From IMG/VR virus record IMGVR_UViG_3300033388_005412, positions 1 to 64,000 of that record: a stretch of 64,000 nt of DNA. One strand, given 5' to 3'. Shown here piece by piece: positions 1 to 7,046 of this stretch (positions are counted from its first letter, which is position 1; each line of letters begins with the position of its first letter). The position numbers and the translations under genes are program-made. The notes beneath the pieces were generated by a model. The model saw only the letters and a list, made by a program, of their open reading frames with translations, did no database searches and had not been told where the DNA came from. This DNA comes from a virus.

Positions 1-113
1 ACAAAGAACATACATATCAGACCAGCCAGGATTTGGGCGGCGCTGATAAAATCAAATGCGGACATTGCGATGCGTCATTAAGCAATGAATATGATGATAT
101 ACTAGGATGTTAA
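1..113 (+). CDS. C-terminal end of a small zinc-ribbon-like protein (5' partial)
   Basis: The reading frame is open from the window edge (codons from position 3) to a TAA at 111-113. The last residues contain a CGHC knuckle, so this is probably the end of a small Zn-binding protein like several others in the next 4 kb. Its start lies outside the window, so family and length cannot be judged. Confidence 0.55.
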   Translation, partial: KEHTYQTSQDLGGADKIKCGHCDASLSNEYDDILGC

Positions 114-140
114 TGATGTTAATTGGAAAAGGAGGGCGTG

Positions 141-443
141 ATGGGTGCTGAGAGATTTATGATAGAAAGTGAAGGTTTGGATCCAAGAGACGCTTTTAAC
201 GAAGCTGTCGAAGACGCCGCATATGATCATAGTCATGGTGGTTATACGGGAACCATAGCAGAAAAAGAAGATTTTGTGATAATTGATGTTCCAAATGGAG
301 TGGATCCGGAAAAATATGCTGAAAAATTATTAGACGATGATGACGAGAGAATTGAAAATAAATGGGGCCCGGCCGGCTGTATTCTTCTTGAAAAAGGAGA
401 GGAAATAAATCGATATCTTTTTTTCGGCTGCGCTAGTAGTTAA
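141..443 (+). CDS. Conserved phage-type hypothetical protein, about 100 aa
   Basis: The start is set at the ATG at 141, which follows a GGAGGG ribosome site at 131-136; an earlier in-frame TTG at 123 lacks one. The protein has a central HGGYTGTIAEK segment and an acidic DDDDE stretch. From memory, that segment occurs in small proteins of many phages and metagenomic contigs, with no known function. It begins the run of tightly spaced small plus-strand genes, which resembles the early region of a lytic phage. Confidence 0.75.
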   Translation: MGAERFMIESEGLDPRDAFNEAVEDAAYDHSHGGYTGTIAEKEDFVIIDVPNGVDPEKYAEKLLDDDDERIENKWGPAGCILLEKGEEINRYLFFGCASS

Positions 444-453
444 GGGGCGTGAG

Positions 454-759
454 ATGAACAAGAAAAAAATAAATGAATCGAATATCCGCATTCACTGGTG
501 GAATCTGGGTAAGAAGACTTTAGAATATGATGGGCCGATTAAAGGGTATTTAAAGAAGAAAAATATTAAAATAATAAAAAATAACGGCGGATATAAAGCA
601 ACATTAGCTGTAAGTTCATGTAGTTGTGTGTTGAAGATGAATGATCCTGTGTATGCTAATTGCGCGAGTGAAGCAATCAAAGTATTCTTAATGCTGCTGG
701 GTGACAAATCTTTATATGTAAGCCCGTGTGGAAGACATTATAAAATAAATTGGAGGTAG
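454..759 (+). CDS. Hypothetical protein, 101 aa
   Basis: A lysine-rich, basic protein with four cysteines, including a closely spaced SCSC pair. I recognise no family. It begins 10 bp after the preceding gene. Its TAG stop at 757-759 overlaps the GGAGGT ribosome site (752-757) of the next gene, which suggests translational coupling in one early transcript. Confidence 0.65.
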   Translation: MNKKKINESNIRIHWWNLGKKTLEYDGPIKGYLKKKNIKIIKNNGGYKATLAVSSCSCVLKMNDPVYANCASEAIKVFLMLLGDKSLYVSPCGRHYKINWR

Positions 760-764
760 ATGAA

Positions 765-1016
765 ATGATAAAACAATATGTATATAAAATCCAATGGTTA
801 CTGAGACCAAAGCAAGCATGTGCAATTATGAGAATATTAGGTGAGCGGGGTTTTGATAAAATTATGTTCAGAGATATTGACTTAAATATCATCAGAACAT
901 CTAATGATTTTATCACATTTTCATCTGGAACTGTTGATGATGAAGAAATTAAACATATAAAAAAACAGATAAAAGAAAATAAGGATATATGGTATGTTGA
1001 AATTATTAAGAAATAA
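765..1016 (+). CDS. Hypothetical protein, 83 aa
   Basis: The ATG at 765 is chosen because GGAGGT at 752-757 sits at normal spacing; the in-frame TTG at 750 would put that site inside the gene. A small soluble-looking protein with mixed charge. No family recognised. Confidence 0.65.
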   Translation: MIKQYVYKIQWLLRPKQACAIMRILGERGFDKIMFRDIDLNIIRTSNDFITFSSGTVDDEEIKHIKKQIKENKDIWYVEIIKK

Positions 1017-1030
1017 ACCGGAGGTATTAG

Positions 1031-1240
1031 ATGATGGACTCATTCAGTAAAACAGTTTATATGTCTAAAGAATGGACAGTAAGCCTAATCGTTGATAGTG
1101 ATGATCATCTTAATATTTATATTGAAAATGAAAATGAAGCAGATATTTTTGAGATTGAGTCAGGTCAAGGCGATGGCGACGGTGAACAGTTGGCGCTCCG
1201 ATTCACTACCGCAAAAATAGAGAAGAAATATAAGGAGTGA
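1031..1240 (+). CDS. Hypothetical acidic protein, 69 aa
   Basis: Preceded by CGGAGGT at 1019-1025. The middle is acidic, with a GDGDGE segment, and the end is lysine-rich. No family recognised. The next gene starts 2 bp after its stop. Confidence 0.6.
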   Translation: MMDSFSKTVYMSKEWTVSLIVDSDDHLNIYIENENEADIFEIESGQGDGDGEQLALRFTTAKIEKKYKE

Positions 1241-1242
1241 AA

Positions 1243-1380
1243 ATGGAAAAAGTATGGTGTCCAGTATGTAACAGGAAAATTAGTCAGAAAGAATATATTA
1301 AAGATTTAGAAAATCTAAAAAACACACCTAATAACGAATGCAAAAATTGCAGAGAGGAGAAGAAATGGAAAAAGTATTGA
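1243..1380 (+). CDS. Small zinc-finger protein, 45 aa
   Basis: A 46-codon frame from ATG 1243 to TGA 1378-1380, preceded by the AAGGAG of the upstream gene end. It contains CPVC and CKNC knuckles about 28 residues apart, the spacing expected for one Zn ribbon. It overlaps the start of the following gene by 16 bp. The CxxC pairs and tight packing support it as a real gene; function unknown. Confidence 0.6.
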   Translation: MEKVWCPVCNRKISQKEYIKDLENLKNTPNNECKNCREEKKWKKY

Positions 1381-1856
1381 AATTTAAATGGACAGTATCA
1401 AGAGCGCAGGATACATATGGATATAACATATGTTCATTGTATGTTGATGGCAAAAAAGTATCAGCATGTAATGGCGGAGGTTATGATATGAAAGGAACCT
1501 GCCTAGGTGACTATATTGCCGGCACATTTGTCAAAAGACTGCAAAGAAAAATTAAGAAAACTCACTATGGTCTCACATTTCATGATCCTACATATGATCC
1601 GGGAAAAGCCGAAGTAGATAATGAAACAATTGAGAAACGTGAAGGGGCCGGCAAATCATTTGGTTTAGAACGATATCAGGCCTTTTACAGCGCTAGTTCG
1701 AAGGTTCCCACTAAAAAGCACATAGTTCCCTCAATTGATGGCGCATGCGGCTTCAGCAGCGTTGAAAGTGTAATGAAAACAATAGGTCTTAAACTTAAAT
1801 TTATAGATAGTGCTACAAATACATCGACTTATTTATTGAAAGGACGGGGAAAATGA
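1365..1856 (+). CDS. Conserved phage hypothetical protein, 163 aa
   Basis: The ATG at 1365 follows a GAGAGGAG site; an upstream in-frame ATG at 1338 has none and would overlap the previous gene more. Recognisable features are a DTYGYNICSLYVDG start, a CNGGGYDMKGT segment, GLERYQAFYSASS and a C-terminal DGACGFSSVE motif. Together these mark a family common in phages and plasmids, with no assigned function that I know of. Confidence 0.8.
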   Translation: MEKVLKFKWTVSRAQDTYGYNICSLYVDGKKVSACNGGGYDMKGTCLGDYIAGTFVKRLQRKIKKTHYGLTFHDPTYDPGKAEVDNETIEKREGAGKSFGLERYQAFYSASSKVPTKKHIVPSIDGACGFSSVESVMKTIGLKLKFIDSATNTSTYLLKGRGK

Positions 1857-1903
1857 TCCCACCAATGATAACACCACATGGAAGAGTTATAGGAGAAAAT
1901 AAA

Positions 1904-2182
1904 ATGATTAGATATGCCTGGAAAATCGATAAAGATATCATTGATCGGAATCATCACAAAGATTTAATCGGTCCCAGAGGCACGTCTGGTAATCTTGAAA
2001 ACGATATAAACAGCGGAAAAGGTGAAAAATTCAGAATGTTTGATGATGATATGAATCTATATTACGAAGGAAGAATAACCGGCGGATACGACGGATTTGA
2101 ACCGTTGGACGATTTTGGTCAACCGAACGCCGGATGCACAAGCATAGAATATCTGAAAAATGGTAAGTGGGAGCAGTTATGA
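1904..2182 (+). CDS. Conserved phage hypothetical protein, 92 aa
   Basis: The start at 1904 follows an AGGAG site; the longer frame from 1853 would overlap the upstream gene without a good site. The protein contains a GPRGTSG segment and ends with a YEGRITGGYDGFEPLDDFG-type motif and NAGCT. This block is conserved in a family of small phage proteins of unknown role. Its stop overlaps the next start. Confidence 0.8.
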   Translation: MIRYAWKIDKDIIDRNHHKDLIGPRGTSGNLENDINSGKGEKFRMFDDDMNLYYEGRITGGYDGFEPLDDFGQPNAGCTSIEYLKNGKWEQL

Positions 2183-2424
2183 AAATCGAAAATAACAAAA
2201 TAAGGAAGGAAATTGGATGTATATTCGCGGATACATATAATTCATCAGGTATGTGTACGTTTAATATATGCGCCGATTATACTGAAAAAAATGAAAAGAG
2301 AATAACAGATTATATGATTAGAAAGTATGTGACACCATATAATGGAATGTATTATAATGTTCGGAAATTCATATATAAAAATTTGAAAACTGAATATTTA
2401 TCAAATAAAAAAGAGGAGGATTAA
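2179..2424 (+). CDS. Hypothetical protein, 81 aa
   Basis: Starts in an ATGA overlap with the previous stop. A Lys/Tyr-rich small protein with two cysteines early on and no recognised domain. Its stop overlaps the next ATG (2424), so it sits in a translationally coupled chain. Confidence 0.6.
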   Translation: MKIENNKIRKEIGCIFADTYNSSGMCTFNICADYTEKNEKRITDYMIRKYVTPYNGMYYNVRKFIYKNLKTEYLSNKKEED

Positions 2425-2723
2425 TGTATAAGTTGACATTTTTGAAAGAAAGATATCCCAGTGATTATGATGACGAAAATAAAATGATAGAGGATCTGCC
2501 GAATCCTGTTATATTGGGATATTATTATGATGGCAGCGCGGATATCGAGTGTTATAAAACATTTCCAACTATGGAAGTGGCTAAAAACTATATTGAAACA
2601 CAACTACATAACGAAGTTTATGATGTTTTTAACTTGTTTGACGAAAAAGGTGACATAATTATGACTGAAGACATGACTGAAGACATGACTGAAGACATGG
2701 AAGATACAATGGAGAATGAATAA
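2424..2723 (+). CDS. Hypothetical acidic protein with MTED repeats, 99 aa
   Basis: Follows a GAGGAGG site and overlaps the previous stop by one base. The first 75 residues look like a compact alpha/beta protein. The C-terminus is three copies of Met-Thr-Glu-Asp followed by more acidic residues, encoded by a perfect 12-bp tandem repeat. Such an acidic tail could be a DNA mimic or a protein-binding tail, but nothing shows which. Confidence 0.65.
   Translation: MYKLTFLKERYPSDYDDENKMIEDLPNPVILGYYYDGSADIECYKTFPTMEVAKNYIETQLHNEVYDVFNLFDEKGDIIMTEDMTEDMTEDMEDTMENE
2661..2696 (+). repeat. Three perfect 12-bp tandem repeats in a coding region
   Basis: ATGACTGAAGAC is repeated three times without mismatch at the end of the gene that spans 2424-2723. 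The repeat keeps the reading frame and encodes MTED each time, so copy-number change by slippage would lengthen or shorten the acidic tail without breaking the gene. Confidence 0.9.
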
Positions 2724-2923
2724 TGGCCTGGCAAAAATCATTTAAAAAATCCGGTAAAAACAAATTCAAGAAAACAGGAGAAGAGGTGTTATGCAATGAA
2801 TGTTTAGGACCGGCTAAACCAATAAAGAAAATAAAAATATGTAAAAATGGAGAACATGATTACAATATTATCGTCTGTGAAAAATGTTTTAAAAAACTAA
2901 AAAGAGGTAAAGGAAGCAAGTGA
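2723..2923 (+). CDS. Zinc-ribbon protein, 66 aa
   Basis: A very basic N-terminus (KSFKKSGKNKFKK) precedes CNEC, and a CEKC knuckle lies about 28 residues later. This fits a single Zn ribbon with a basic arm, as in small nucleic-acid-binding proteins. It overlaps both neighbours by one base, in a coupled operon. Exact role unknown. Confidence 0.7.
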   Translation: MAWQKSFKKSGKNKFKKTGEEVLCNECLGPAKPIKKIKICKNGEHDYNIIVCEKCFKKLKRGKGSK

Positions 2924-3117
2924 TGAAAAGACATGATATGGAAACAGCTTTGATAAATGATGACATTACTACAATAATAGAGGAACAATGTTATATGTAT
3001 TTGACTGATATTTTAACCATGACTTATATGCGAATGACTGATGAAGAAATAAAAAATGAATATTCTGAACGAGATTTTCAGAATGATGATATATCGAGGT
3101 CGAAAGATGAAAAATAA
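2923..3117 (+). CDS. Hypothetical protein, 64 aa
   Basis: Begins in a GTGATG overlap with the previous stop. An acidic, Met-rich protein with no recognised domain. Its end overlaps the next small gene by 11 bp. Confidence 0.5.
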   Translation: MKRHDMETALINDDITTIIEEQCYMYLTDILTMTYMRMTDEEIKNEYSERDFQNDDISRSKDEK

Positions 3118-3244
3118 TTGTCCAGTGTGTAATTCCATAACTGATGAAGTAAGAATGTTTGATATTAAAAGGATTTTTAACGAGTATTTGTCCGACGAAA
3201 ATCCGTCTGGTGATAGTGATTTTCCAAATGTTATAGATGGTTAG
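3107..3244 (+). CDS. Small CPVC-containing protein, 45 aa
   Basis: The ATG at 3107 gives a protein beginning KNNCPVC; a longer in-frame version from 3056 would lie wholly inside the upstream gene. Only one CxxC pair is present, so it may bind Zn as a dimer or not at all. It ends with TAG and the frame stays open into the next gene; see the rejected notes. Confidence 0.5.
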   Translation: MKNNCPVCNSITDEVRMFDIKRIFNEYLSDENPSGDSDFPNVIDG

Positions 3245-3262
3245 AAAATAATAGGAGAAACA

Positions 3263-3502
3263 ATGAACAAGTTTGCCAGAAAATGCGACAAATGCAATAA
3301 AGTATTTAATGAAGGATATTGCATTGAAGGTGGAGAAGAATATTACTGCTCTAAAGAATGTCTTTTGAAGGTGATGACAGAAGAAGAATTTGATGATTTA
3401 TATGATAATGGTAATGGTGACAGTTATTGGACGTCGTGGGAGTGTGAAGAAGATAAACGATATTATGAAGATGGAACAAGAATAAACCAGGAGGGTGTTT
3501 AA
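3263..3502 (+). CDS. Conserved phage zinc-binding hypothetical protein, 79 aa
   Basis: An AGGAG site precedes ATG 3263. The pattern CDKC, then a Cys, then CSKEC in a GGEEYYCSKEC context is a FYVE-like or treble-clef-type Zn site. It is followed by an acidic DDLYDNGNGDSYWT segment. I recall the same Cys pattern and SYWT tail in many phage proteins of unknown function. Confidence 0.75.
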   Translation: MNKFARKCDKCNKVFNEGYCIEGGEEYYCSKECLLKVMTEEEFDDLYDNGNGDSYWTSWECEEDKRYYEDGTRINQEGV

Positions 3503-3503
3503 T

Positions 3504-3695
3504 ATGAAAATATACAGAATAGCAGTCGATTACAGAATTTCAGGATTAATAAATATTAAAGCTAATAGTTTGAGAGAAGCTATTGAAAAAGCGCAGGATG
3601 GTAGAACAGTTGATGTTTATGATAAAGAATATATCGATTATACATGGAATGTTAATGAAGATATGTCAGAAGCATTATATGAGGACGAAAAATGA
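3504..3695 (+). CDS. Small protein with a KANSLREAIEKA motif, 63 aa
   Basis: GGAGGGT at 3490-3496 places the start at ATG 3504 rather than at an upstream codon. The segment INIKANSLREAIEKAQ resembles the NAKSVQEAIEKIE segment of the next gene. The two may be diverged duplicates of a small beta-alpha-beta domain seen in phage proteins. Function unknown. Confidence 0.65.
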   Translation: MKIYRIAVDYRISGLINIKANSLREAIEKAQDGRTVDVYDKEYIDYTWNVNEDMSEALYEDEK

Positions 3696-4009
3696 AAAAA
3701 TACAGGATGAAATGGGCGATCGAACTTGAAAAAACAGTAAATGCTAAATCAGTACAGGAAGCGATAGAAAAAATAGAAAATGTGGATTGCCAACATGCTG
3801 GCGAATATGTGACTGATAGTTTTGTAATAACGGATATGGATGAAATTGAAGAATATGGGCCATATACAATATGCGGAATAGAGATATCAAAACGTCATGC
3901 GAAAAAACTTGCCAAGTCAATTTATGATATTCTATCAAAAGGACCAATACGAAAACAGGATGTTGAAATAATTAATCAGATGAAAGAAATTATTAAGGAG
4001 GAAAAATGA
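3692..4009 (+). CDS. Small protein related in its N-terminus to the previous gene, 105 aa
   Basis: ATGA overlap with the upstream stop. The first 35 residues share a pattern with the upstream protein (basic start, beta strand, A-x-S-x-x-E-A-I-E-K). A second half beginning near GPYTICGIEISK is predicted largely helical. No known function. Confidence 0.65.
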   Translation: MKKYRMKWAIELEKTVNAKSVQEAIEKIENVDCQHAGEYVTDSFVITDMDEIEEYGPYTICGIEISKRHAKKLAKSIYDILSKGPIRKQDVEIINQMKEIIKEEK

Positions 4010-4176
4010 GGTACGAACTAAGGATAAGAATATTGGATAAGAATTACATCGATAGTCTTATAACATCTTTAGTCAGACAGGGTTATAATGTTTATTATAA
4101 CTCAGATGAAGGGGACGGAGGAATGGTGTGCTTTACTGGAACTGAAGAAGAAGTTTTCGAAATTAAGGAAACATGA
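4006..4176 (+). CDS. Hypothetical protein, 56 aa
   Basis: A 57-codon frame with an AAGGAGG site, in ATGA overlap with both neighbours (4006-4009 and 4173-4176). The pattern beta-LDKNYIDSLITSLVRQGYNVYY-beta, with a short final EEVFEI segment, suggests a small ferredoxin-like fold. Function unknown. Confidence 0.65.
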   Translation: MRYELRIRILDKNYIDSLITSLVRQGYNVYYNSDEGDGGMVCFTGTEEEVFEIKET

Positions 4177-4481
4177 TGGAATTGTTAACAGAGGAATTAA
4201 AGAGAAAACTTCCGAAGTTGTATTCGCAGGATGGGAAAAAGCCGGAAGATGTTAAAATAATTGTGAAGTTCTTTACACCGGATTTTAGTTGGTCATGGTA
4301 CGCGATCGAATATGATCAGAAAGACACATTTTTCGGCTATGTCCGGGGAATGGAAAATGAATTAGGTTATTTCACGTTATCAGAACTTGAATCCGTCAAA
4401 GGTCCAATGGGGATGCATATTGAAAGAGATTTACATTTTTATGATCATACACTGAAAGAGGTTATGGATAGACAGATATAA
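4173..4481 (+). CDS. DUF2958-like protein, 102 aa
   Basis: The protein starts MELLTEELKRKLPKLYSQ and has a VKFFTPDFSWSWYAIEYD segment followed by FFGYVRG, ELGYFTLSELE and an ERDLHF ending. This order matches, from memory, the DUF2958 family carried by plasmids and phages. The function of the family is not established. Confidence 0.7.
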   Translation: MMELLTEELKRKLPKLYSQDGKKPEDVKIIVKFFTPDFSWSWYAIEYDQKDTFFGYVRGMENELGYFTLSELESVKGPMGMHIERDLHFYDHTLKEVMDRQI

Positions 4482-4497
4482 CAAATAGGAGGAATAT

Positions 4498-5004
4498 GTG
4501 AGCACACGAAACGAGAAGATATATAAATTGAGAAAACAAGGCCGATCTCTTCAGGAAATAGGGACAATGTACGGCATATCAAGAGAACGTGTTAGACAGA
4601 TTTTAGAAAAATATGAAAAAATACCGCTTTTGTCGACAGTAGATATCATGAGGGCTGTTGATATAAGTAATTGTAAATTTAATACTATATTAAATAAATT
4701 ACATATTGAGAAAAGAACAAGATGGGACCAAGATGTATTGGATAAAGTGATAACATTTATGAATAATAGAAGATGTATTCAATGCGGTAAACCGATATCA
4801 CCAACATCACAGCATACTAAGTATTGCGATAATAAAAACTGTATGGTAGAAAGATGGAAATATAAAAATTGGCCGAAAGACAGAAAAGAAAAACATGCTA
4901 TACTAGTTAAAAGATGGCAAATGAATAATTCCGAGGCCGCAAAAGCAATAAGAAGAAAAGCCAGTAAAAAATATTATTGGAAAATGAAGGAAAAATCCCT
5001 ATAA
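4498..5004 (+). CDS. Putative DNA-binding protein with sigma-region-4-like HTH and zinc site
   Basis: Starts at GTG 4498 behind a strong AGGAGG. Residues 5-40 contain QEIGTMYGISRERVRQIL, close to the helix-turn-helix of sigma-70 region 4.2. A CIQC pair and later Cys residues (YC..KNC) form a probable Zn site near residues 98-120, and the C-terminus is very basic. It lacks sigma region 2, so a DNA-binding regulator or a nuclease-associated binding module is more likely than a sigma factor. Confidence 0.65.
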   Translation: MSTRNEKIYKLRKQGRSLQEIGTMYGISRERVRQILEKYEKIPLLSTVDIMRAVDISNCKFNTILNKLHIEKRTRWDQDVLDKVITFMNNRRCIQCGKPISPTSQHTKYCDNKNCMVERWKYKNWPKDRKEKHAILVKRWQMNNSEAAKAIRRKASKKYYWKMKEKSL

Positions 5005-5039
5005 AGGGTGAAAATTTGTAAATTTTTCAGGAGAGAAAA

Positions 5040-5219
5040 ATGGAAGACAAGAAATCGCTGAGGTTGAAATTATCAAAAATGTCCGCACAGATCCGAAAGG
5101 ATATAATAGCATATTTTGATAACTATGACACACCGTTCACTTTTAGAGATGTGGATAAAAAGGAGATGCTCGATGATATTTGTGTTATTATTATTAACGG
5201 GCTTGAAATAAGGAGGTAG
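5040..5219 (+). CDS. Hypothetical protein, 59 aa
   Basis: Preceded by CAGGAGAG. A 60-codon frame encoding a small, probably helical protein. Its TAG stop lies within the AAGGAGGTAGT ribosome site of the next gene, the coupled arrangement common in this region. No family recognised. Confidence 0.55.
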   Translation: MEDKKSLRLKLSKMSAQIRKDIIAYFDNYDTPFTFRDVDKKEMLDDICVIIINGLEIRR

Positions 5220-5220
5220 T

Positions 5221-5466
5221 ATGAATAGAGTAGATGTTAAAAGTTCAACAATCAAAACAATTGGTTATGATAGTTCTATTTTAACTATGGAAGTTGAATT
5301 TAAAAATGGATGTGTTTATCAGTATACTGATGTGCCAACTGGTCTTGCTGATAGTTTGATGGGTTCGGAATCAAAAGGGAGGTTTTTTCACAAAGAAATT
5401 AGGAATAATTATAAATCTACTAAAATTTATGACCCAAAAAATGAAAAGAAAGAAGAAGACGTGTGA
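5221..5466 (+). CDS. KTSC-domain protein, 81 aa
   Basis: The whole protein follows the KTSC domain pattern: VKSSTIKTIGYDSS, then an EVEFKNGCVYQYTDVP block, then LMGSESKGRFFHKEI. KTSC domains are about 60 residues, occur alone in many phages and bacteria, and have been suggested to bind RNA or nucleic acid by fold. No catalytic role is known. The start is fixed by GGAGG just upstream. Confidence 0.85.
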   Translation: MNRVDVKSSTIKTIGYDSSILTMEVEFKNGCVYQYTDVPTGLADSLMGSESKGRFFHKEIRNNYKSTKIYDPKNEKKEEDV

Positions 5467-5539
5467 ATATATACGAGATGTGATAAAACACGATGAATGG
5501 TTATTTTGAAAAGTGCCAATAATAAGGAGGAATTAGATT

Positions 5540-5836
5540 ATGGCTATTAAGAACATTGGGGCAGCTTGGAACAAAACATCGAAAAATGGTAATCCCATGC
5601 TTTCGGTATCACTCAACATGAAAGGAAAAAAGGTGAATTTTATGTTGTTCAAGAATACCCAGAAACAAAACCCGGGTCAACCGGACTGGAATGCTGGTGT
5701 GATTGTTGACGATGCTAATGCGCCCGCACAGGTCGCACCTGCACAGGCTGCGCCCGTACAGGTTGCGCCTGCTACGCCGGCTCCGGCAACACCTGCTGCT
5801 CAGGAAGATCAGTCAGACGAAGAGTCTCCCTGGTAA
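5540..5836 (+). CDS. Small OB-like protein with Ala/Pro linker and acidic tip (SSB-like candidate)
   Basis: The first 60 residues (starting MAIKNIGAAWNKTSKNG) look like a small beta-rich domain. A 35-residue Ala/Pro/Gln linker follows, encoded by GC-richer, internally repetitive DNA, and then an acidic tip EDQSDEESPW. Globular domain, flexible linker and acidic hydrophobic tip is the layout of ssDNA-binding proteins. The tip resembles that of the clearer SSB candidate at 16908-17300. The N-domain itself is not one I can assign with confidence. Confidence 0.5.
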   Translation: MAIKNIGAAWNKTSKNGNPMLSVSLNMKGKKVNFMLFKNTQKQNPGQPDWNAGVIVDDANAPAQVAPAQAAPVQVAPATPAPATPAAQEDQSDEESPW

Positions 5837-5853
5837 ATTCTGATGAATTTATT

Positions 5854-5972
5854 TTAGCTGTGGCGGAATGCAAAGACGCAATATCAAGCGCCGTAAGAAA
5901 GTACCGACTTGATATGGACGGAGTAGGCTTAATCAGGGCAGTCCAGTGCAGGTTAGAATCCTGTCAGCTAAA
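5854..5972 (+). tRNA. tRNA-like RNA with enlarged anticodon loop and long variable region
   Basis: A complete cloverleaf framework can be drawn. The acceptor stem is 5854-5860 TTAGCTG with 5965-5971 CAGCTAA (7 bp), plus discriminator A5972. TG joins it to a 3-bp D stem (5863-5865 with 5877-5879) in a Leu-like GCGGAA...GACGC arm. The T stem (GCAGG/CCTGT, 5948-5952/5960-5964, one G-U) with loop TTAGAAT abuts the acceptor. Two parts are abnormal. The anticodon arm is an 8-bp stem (5881-5888/5908-5915) with a 19-nt loop and no clear U33-anticodon, and the variable region is 32 nt with a GGAC/GTCC stem. CCA is not encoded. It could be an intron-bearing tRNA, a decayed tRNA or a tRNA mimic. Confidence 0.5.
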
Positions 5973-5984
5973 TTAAATAAAAAA

Positions 5985-6836
5985 ATGTTAGTTGGATTAA
6001 TTTGTCCCAACGGTGATAAAGTCCGCTGGGATATATGTTTAAAAAAAGAATGCCCAGGGTGTTTTCCCTTGTCTATAAGACAGGCAATTTATAGATTCAA
6101 TAAAGAGCTACATGACTGGCCGTCTGTTACAGGCCTTTTATATTGTCTCAGGAAAACAAAATTAGAACACGATAATGATTATTATGTAAAACCGCAAGAT
6201 GCTTATTATGCAATGCGTGGGAGTCTTATACATGAATTGTTATCTTCGCATAAACCGGAAGAAGGTGAAATAATAGAGCAGGGATTTTCACGGGAAATTC
6301 CGGGAACGGGCCTTATTTTAAAGGGAAGAATAGACAGATATAAAGACGGTGTGCTGGAAGATTACAAAACAATGGCTGATAACGGCATCCATTTTCTGAA
6401 AAAGGGTGAACATAAAGAAGCATATATATGGCAGACCAACATATATAAGTGGCTGATGGAATCAAAACATGTGGTAAATAAAATAAGATTAATATATTTA
6501 ACAATGTCAAATGTTGTCACAAGCGGTGAAAGTTTTCTTGTAAAAAATCAACGAACACGGGAATTTGAAGAATATAAATCAGGCGAAATTCCTATTTATA
6601 CAGAGGAAAAGGTTGAGGCGTTTTTAATTCCGAAAGCTAAAACATTAATGAGAAAAAGTCTTCCGCCGGCTGATCCTAAAAATCCATGGCTGTGTAACTT
6701 CTGTTCATTTACTGATATGTGCAAGGAAAAAACCGGTGATGTTGGAGCAGTTGTTACAAAAGTTAACAGCAATACCATAAAACCAAAAGAAGAAATAAAA
6801 GAAAAGAAAATAATCAACGTGGATGAATTGTTTTAA
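5985..6836 (+). CDS. Cas4/RecB-family Fe-S PD-(D/E)XK exonuclease
   Basis: A probable DNA end-processing nuclease. In order, the sequence shows an early CLRK cysteine motif, RGSLIHELL (the GxxxH-like motif), GRIDRY with the metal-binding Asp, LEDYKT (the E-x-K motif), a WQTNIYKWL QxxxY-type motif and a C-terminal CNFCSFTDMC. The four cysteines are those that bind a 4Fe-4S cluster in Cas4 and AddB. An upstream in-frame ATG at 5946 lies inside the tRNA-like RNA, so the ATG at 5985 is preferred. No cas1/cas2 genes or CRISPR are nearby, so a recombination or genome-processing role is more likely than adaptation. Length is usual for phage Cas4-like proteins. Confidence 0.85.
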   Translation: MLVGLICPNGDKVRWDICLKKECPGCFPLSIRQAIYRFNKELHDWPSVTGLLYCLRKTKLEHDNDYYVKPQDAYYAMRGSLIHELLSSHKPEEGEIIEQGFSREIPGTGLILKGRIDRYKDGVLEDYKTMADNGIHFLKKGEHKEAYIWQTNIYKWLMESKHVVNKIRLIYLTMSNVVTSGESFLVKNQRTREFEEYKSGEIPIYTEEKVEAFLIPKAKTLMRKSLPPADPKNPWLCNFCSFTDMCKEKTGDVGAVVTKVNSNTIKPKEEIKEKKIINVDELF

Positions 6837-6845
6837 GGAGCGTGT

Positions 6846-7046
6846 ATGAAATTTGGTGGGCTAATTGTCGCAGTTTGGGATAAAAGAGGTGATGTTTATC
6901 CGGTTGCGCTAACTGATGAAGATAAAAATTATATTATTGCCTTAATTAATCAACTTCAAAATAAAAAAGCGATCCAGGTTGTGGAAGATAAATTACCGTT
7001 TAAAATTGATGTTAAAAAAATGAAAAACGAGAGTAAAAAACAATGA
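6846..7046 (+). CDS. Hypothetical protein, 66 aa
   Basis: Preceded by AAGGAGCG. A beta-strand-rich start (FGGLIVAVWDKRGDVYPV) is followed by a helix and a Lys-rich end. No family recognised. Its stop overlaps the start of the methylase pseudogene in ATGA fashion, so both came from one transcript. Confidence 0.55.
   Translation: MKFGGLIVAVWDKRGDVYPVALTDEDKNYIIALINQLQNKKAIQVVEDKLPFKIDVKKMKNESKKQ

Noticed and set aside
3107-3502. Fusion of the small CPVC protein and the next zinc protein through TAG
   Set aside because: The frame is open after TAG 3242-3244 into the next gene, but the latter has its own AGGAG and a family-like N-terminus. A one-in-three chance of the same frame explains it.
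4498-5004. Second sigma factor
   Set aside because: It has a sigma region 4-like HTH but no region 2, and a zinc site, so a regulator is more likely.
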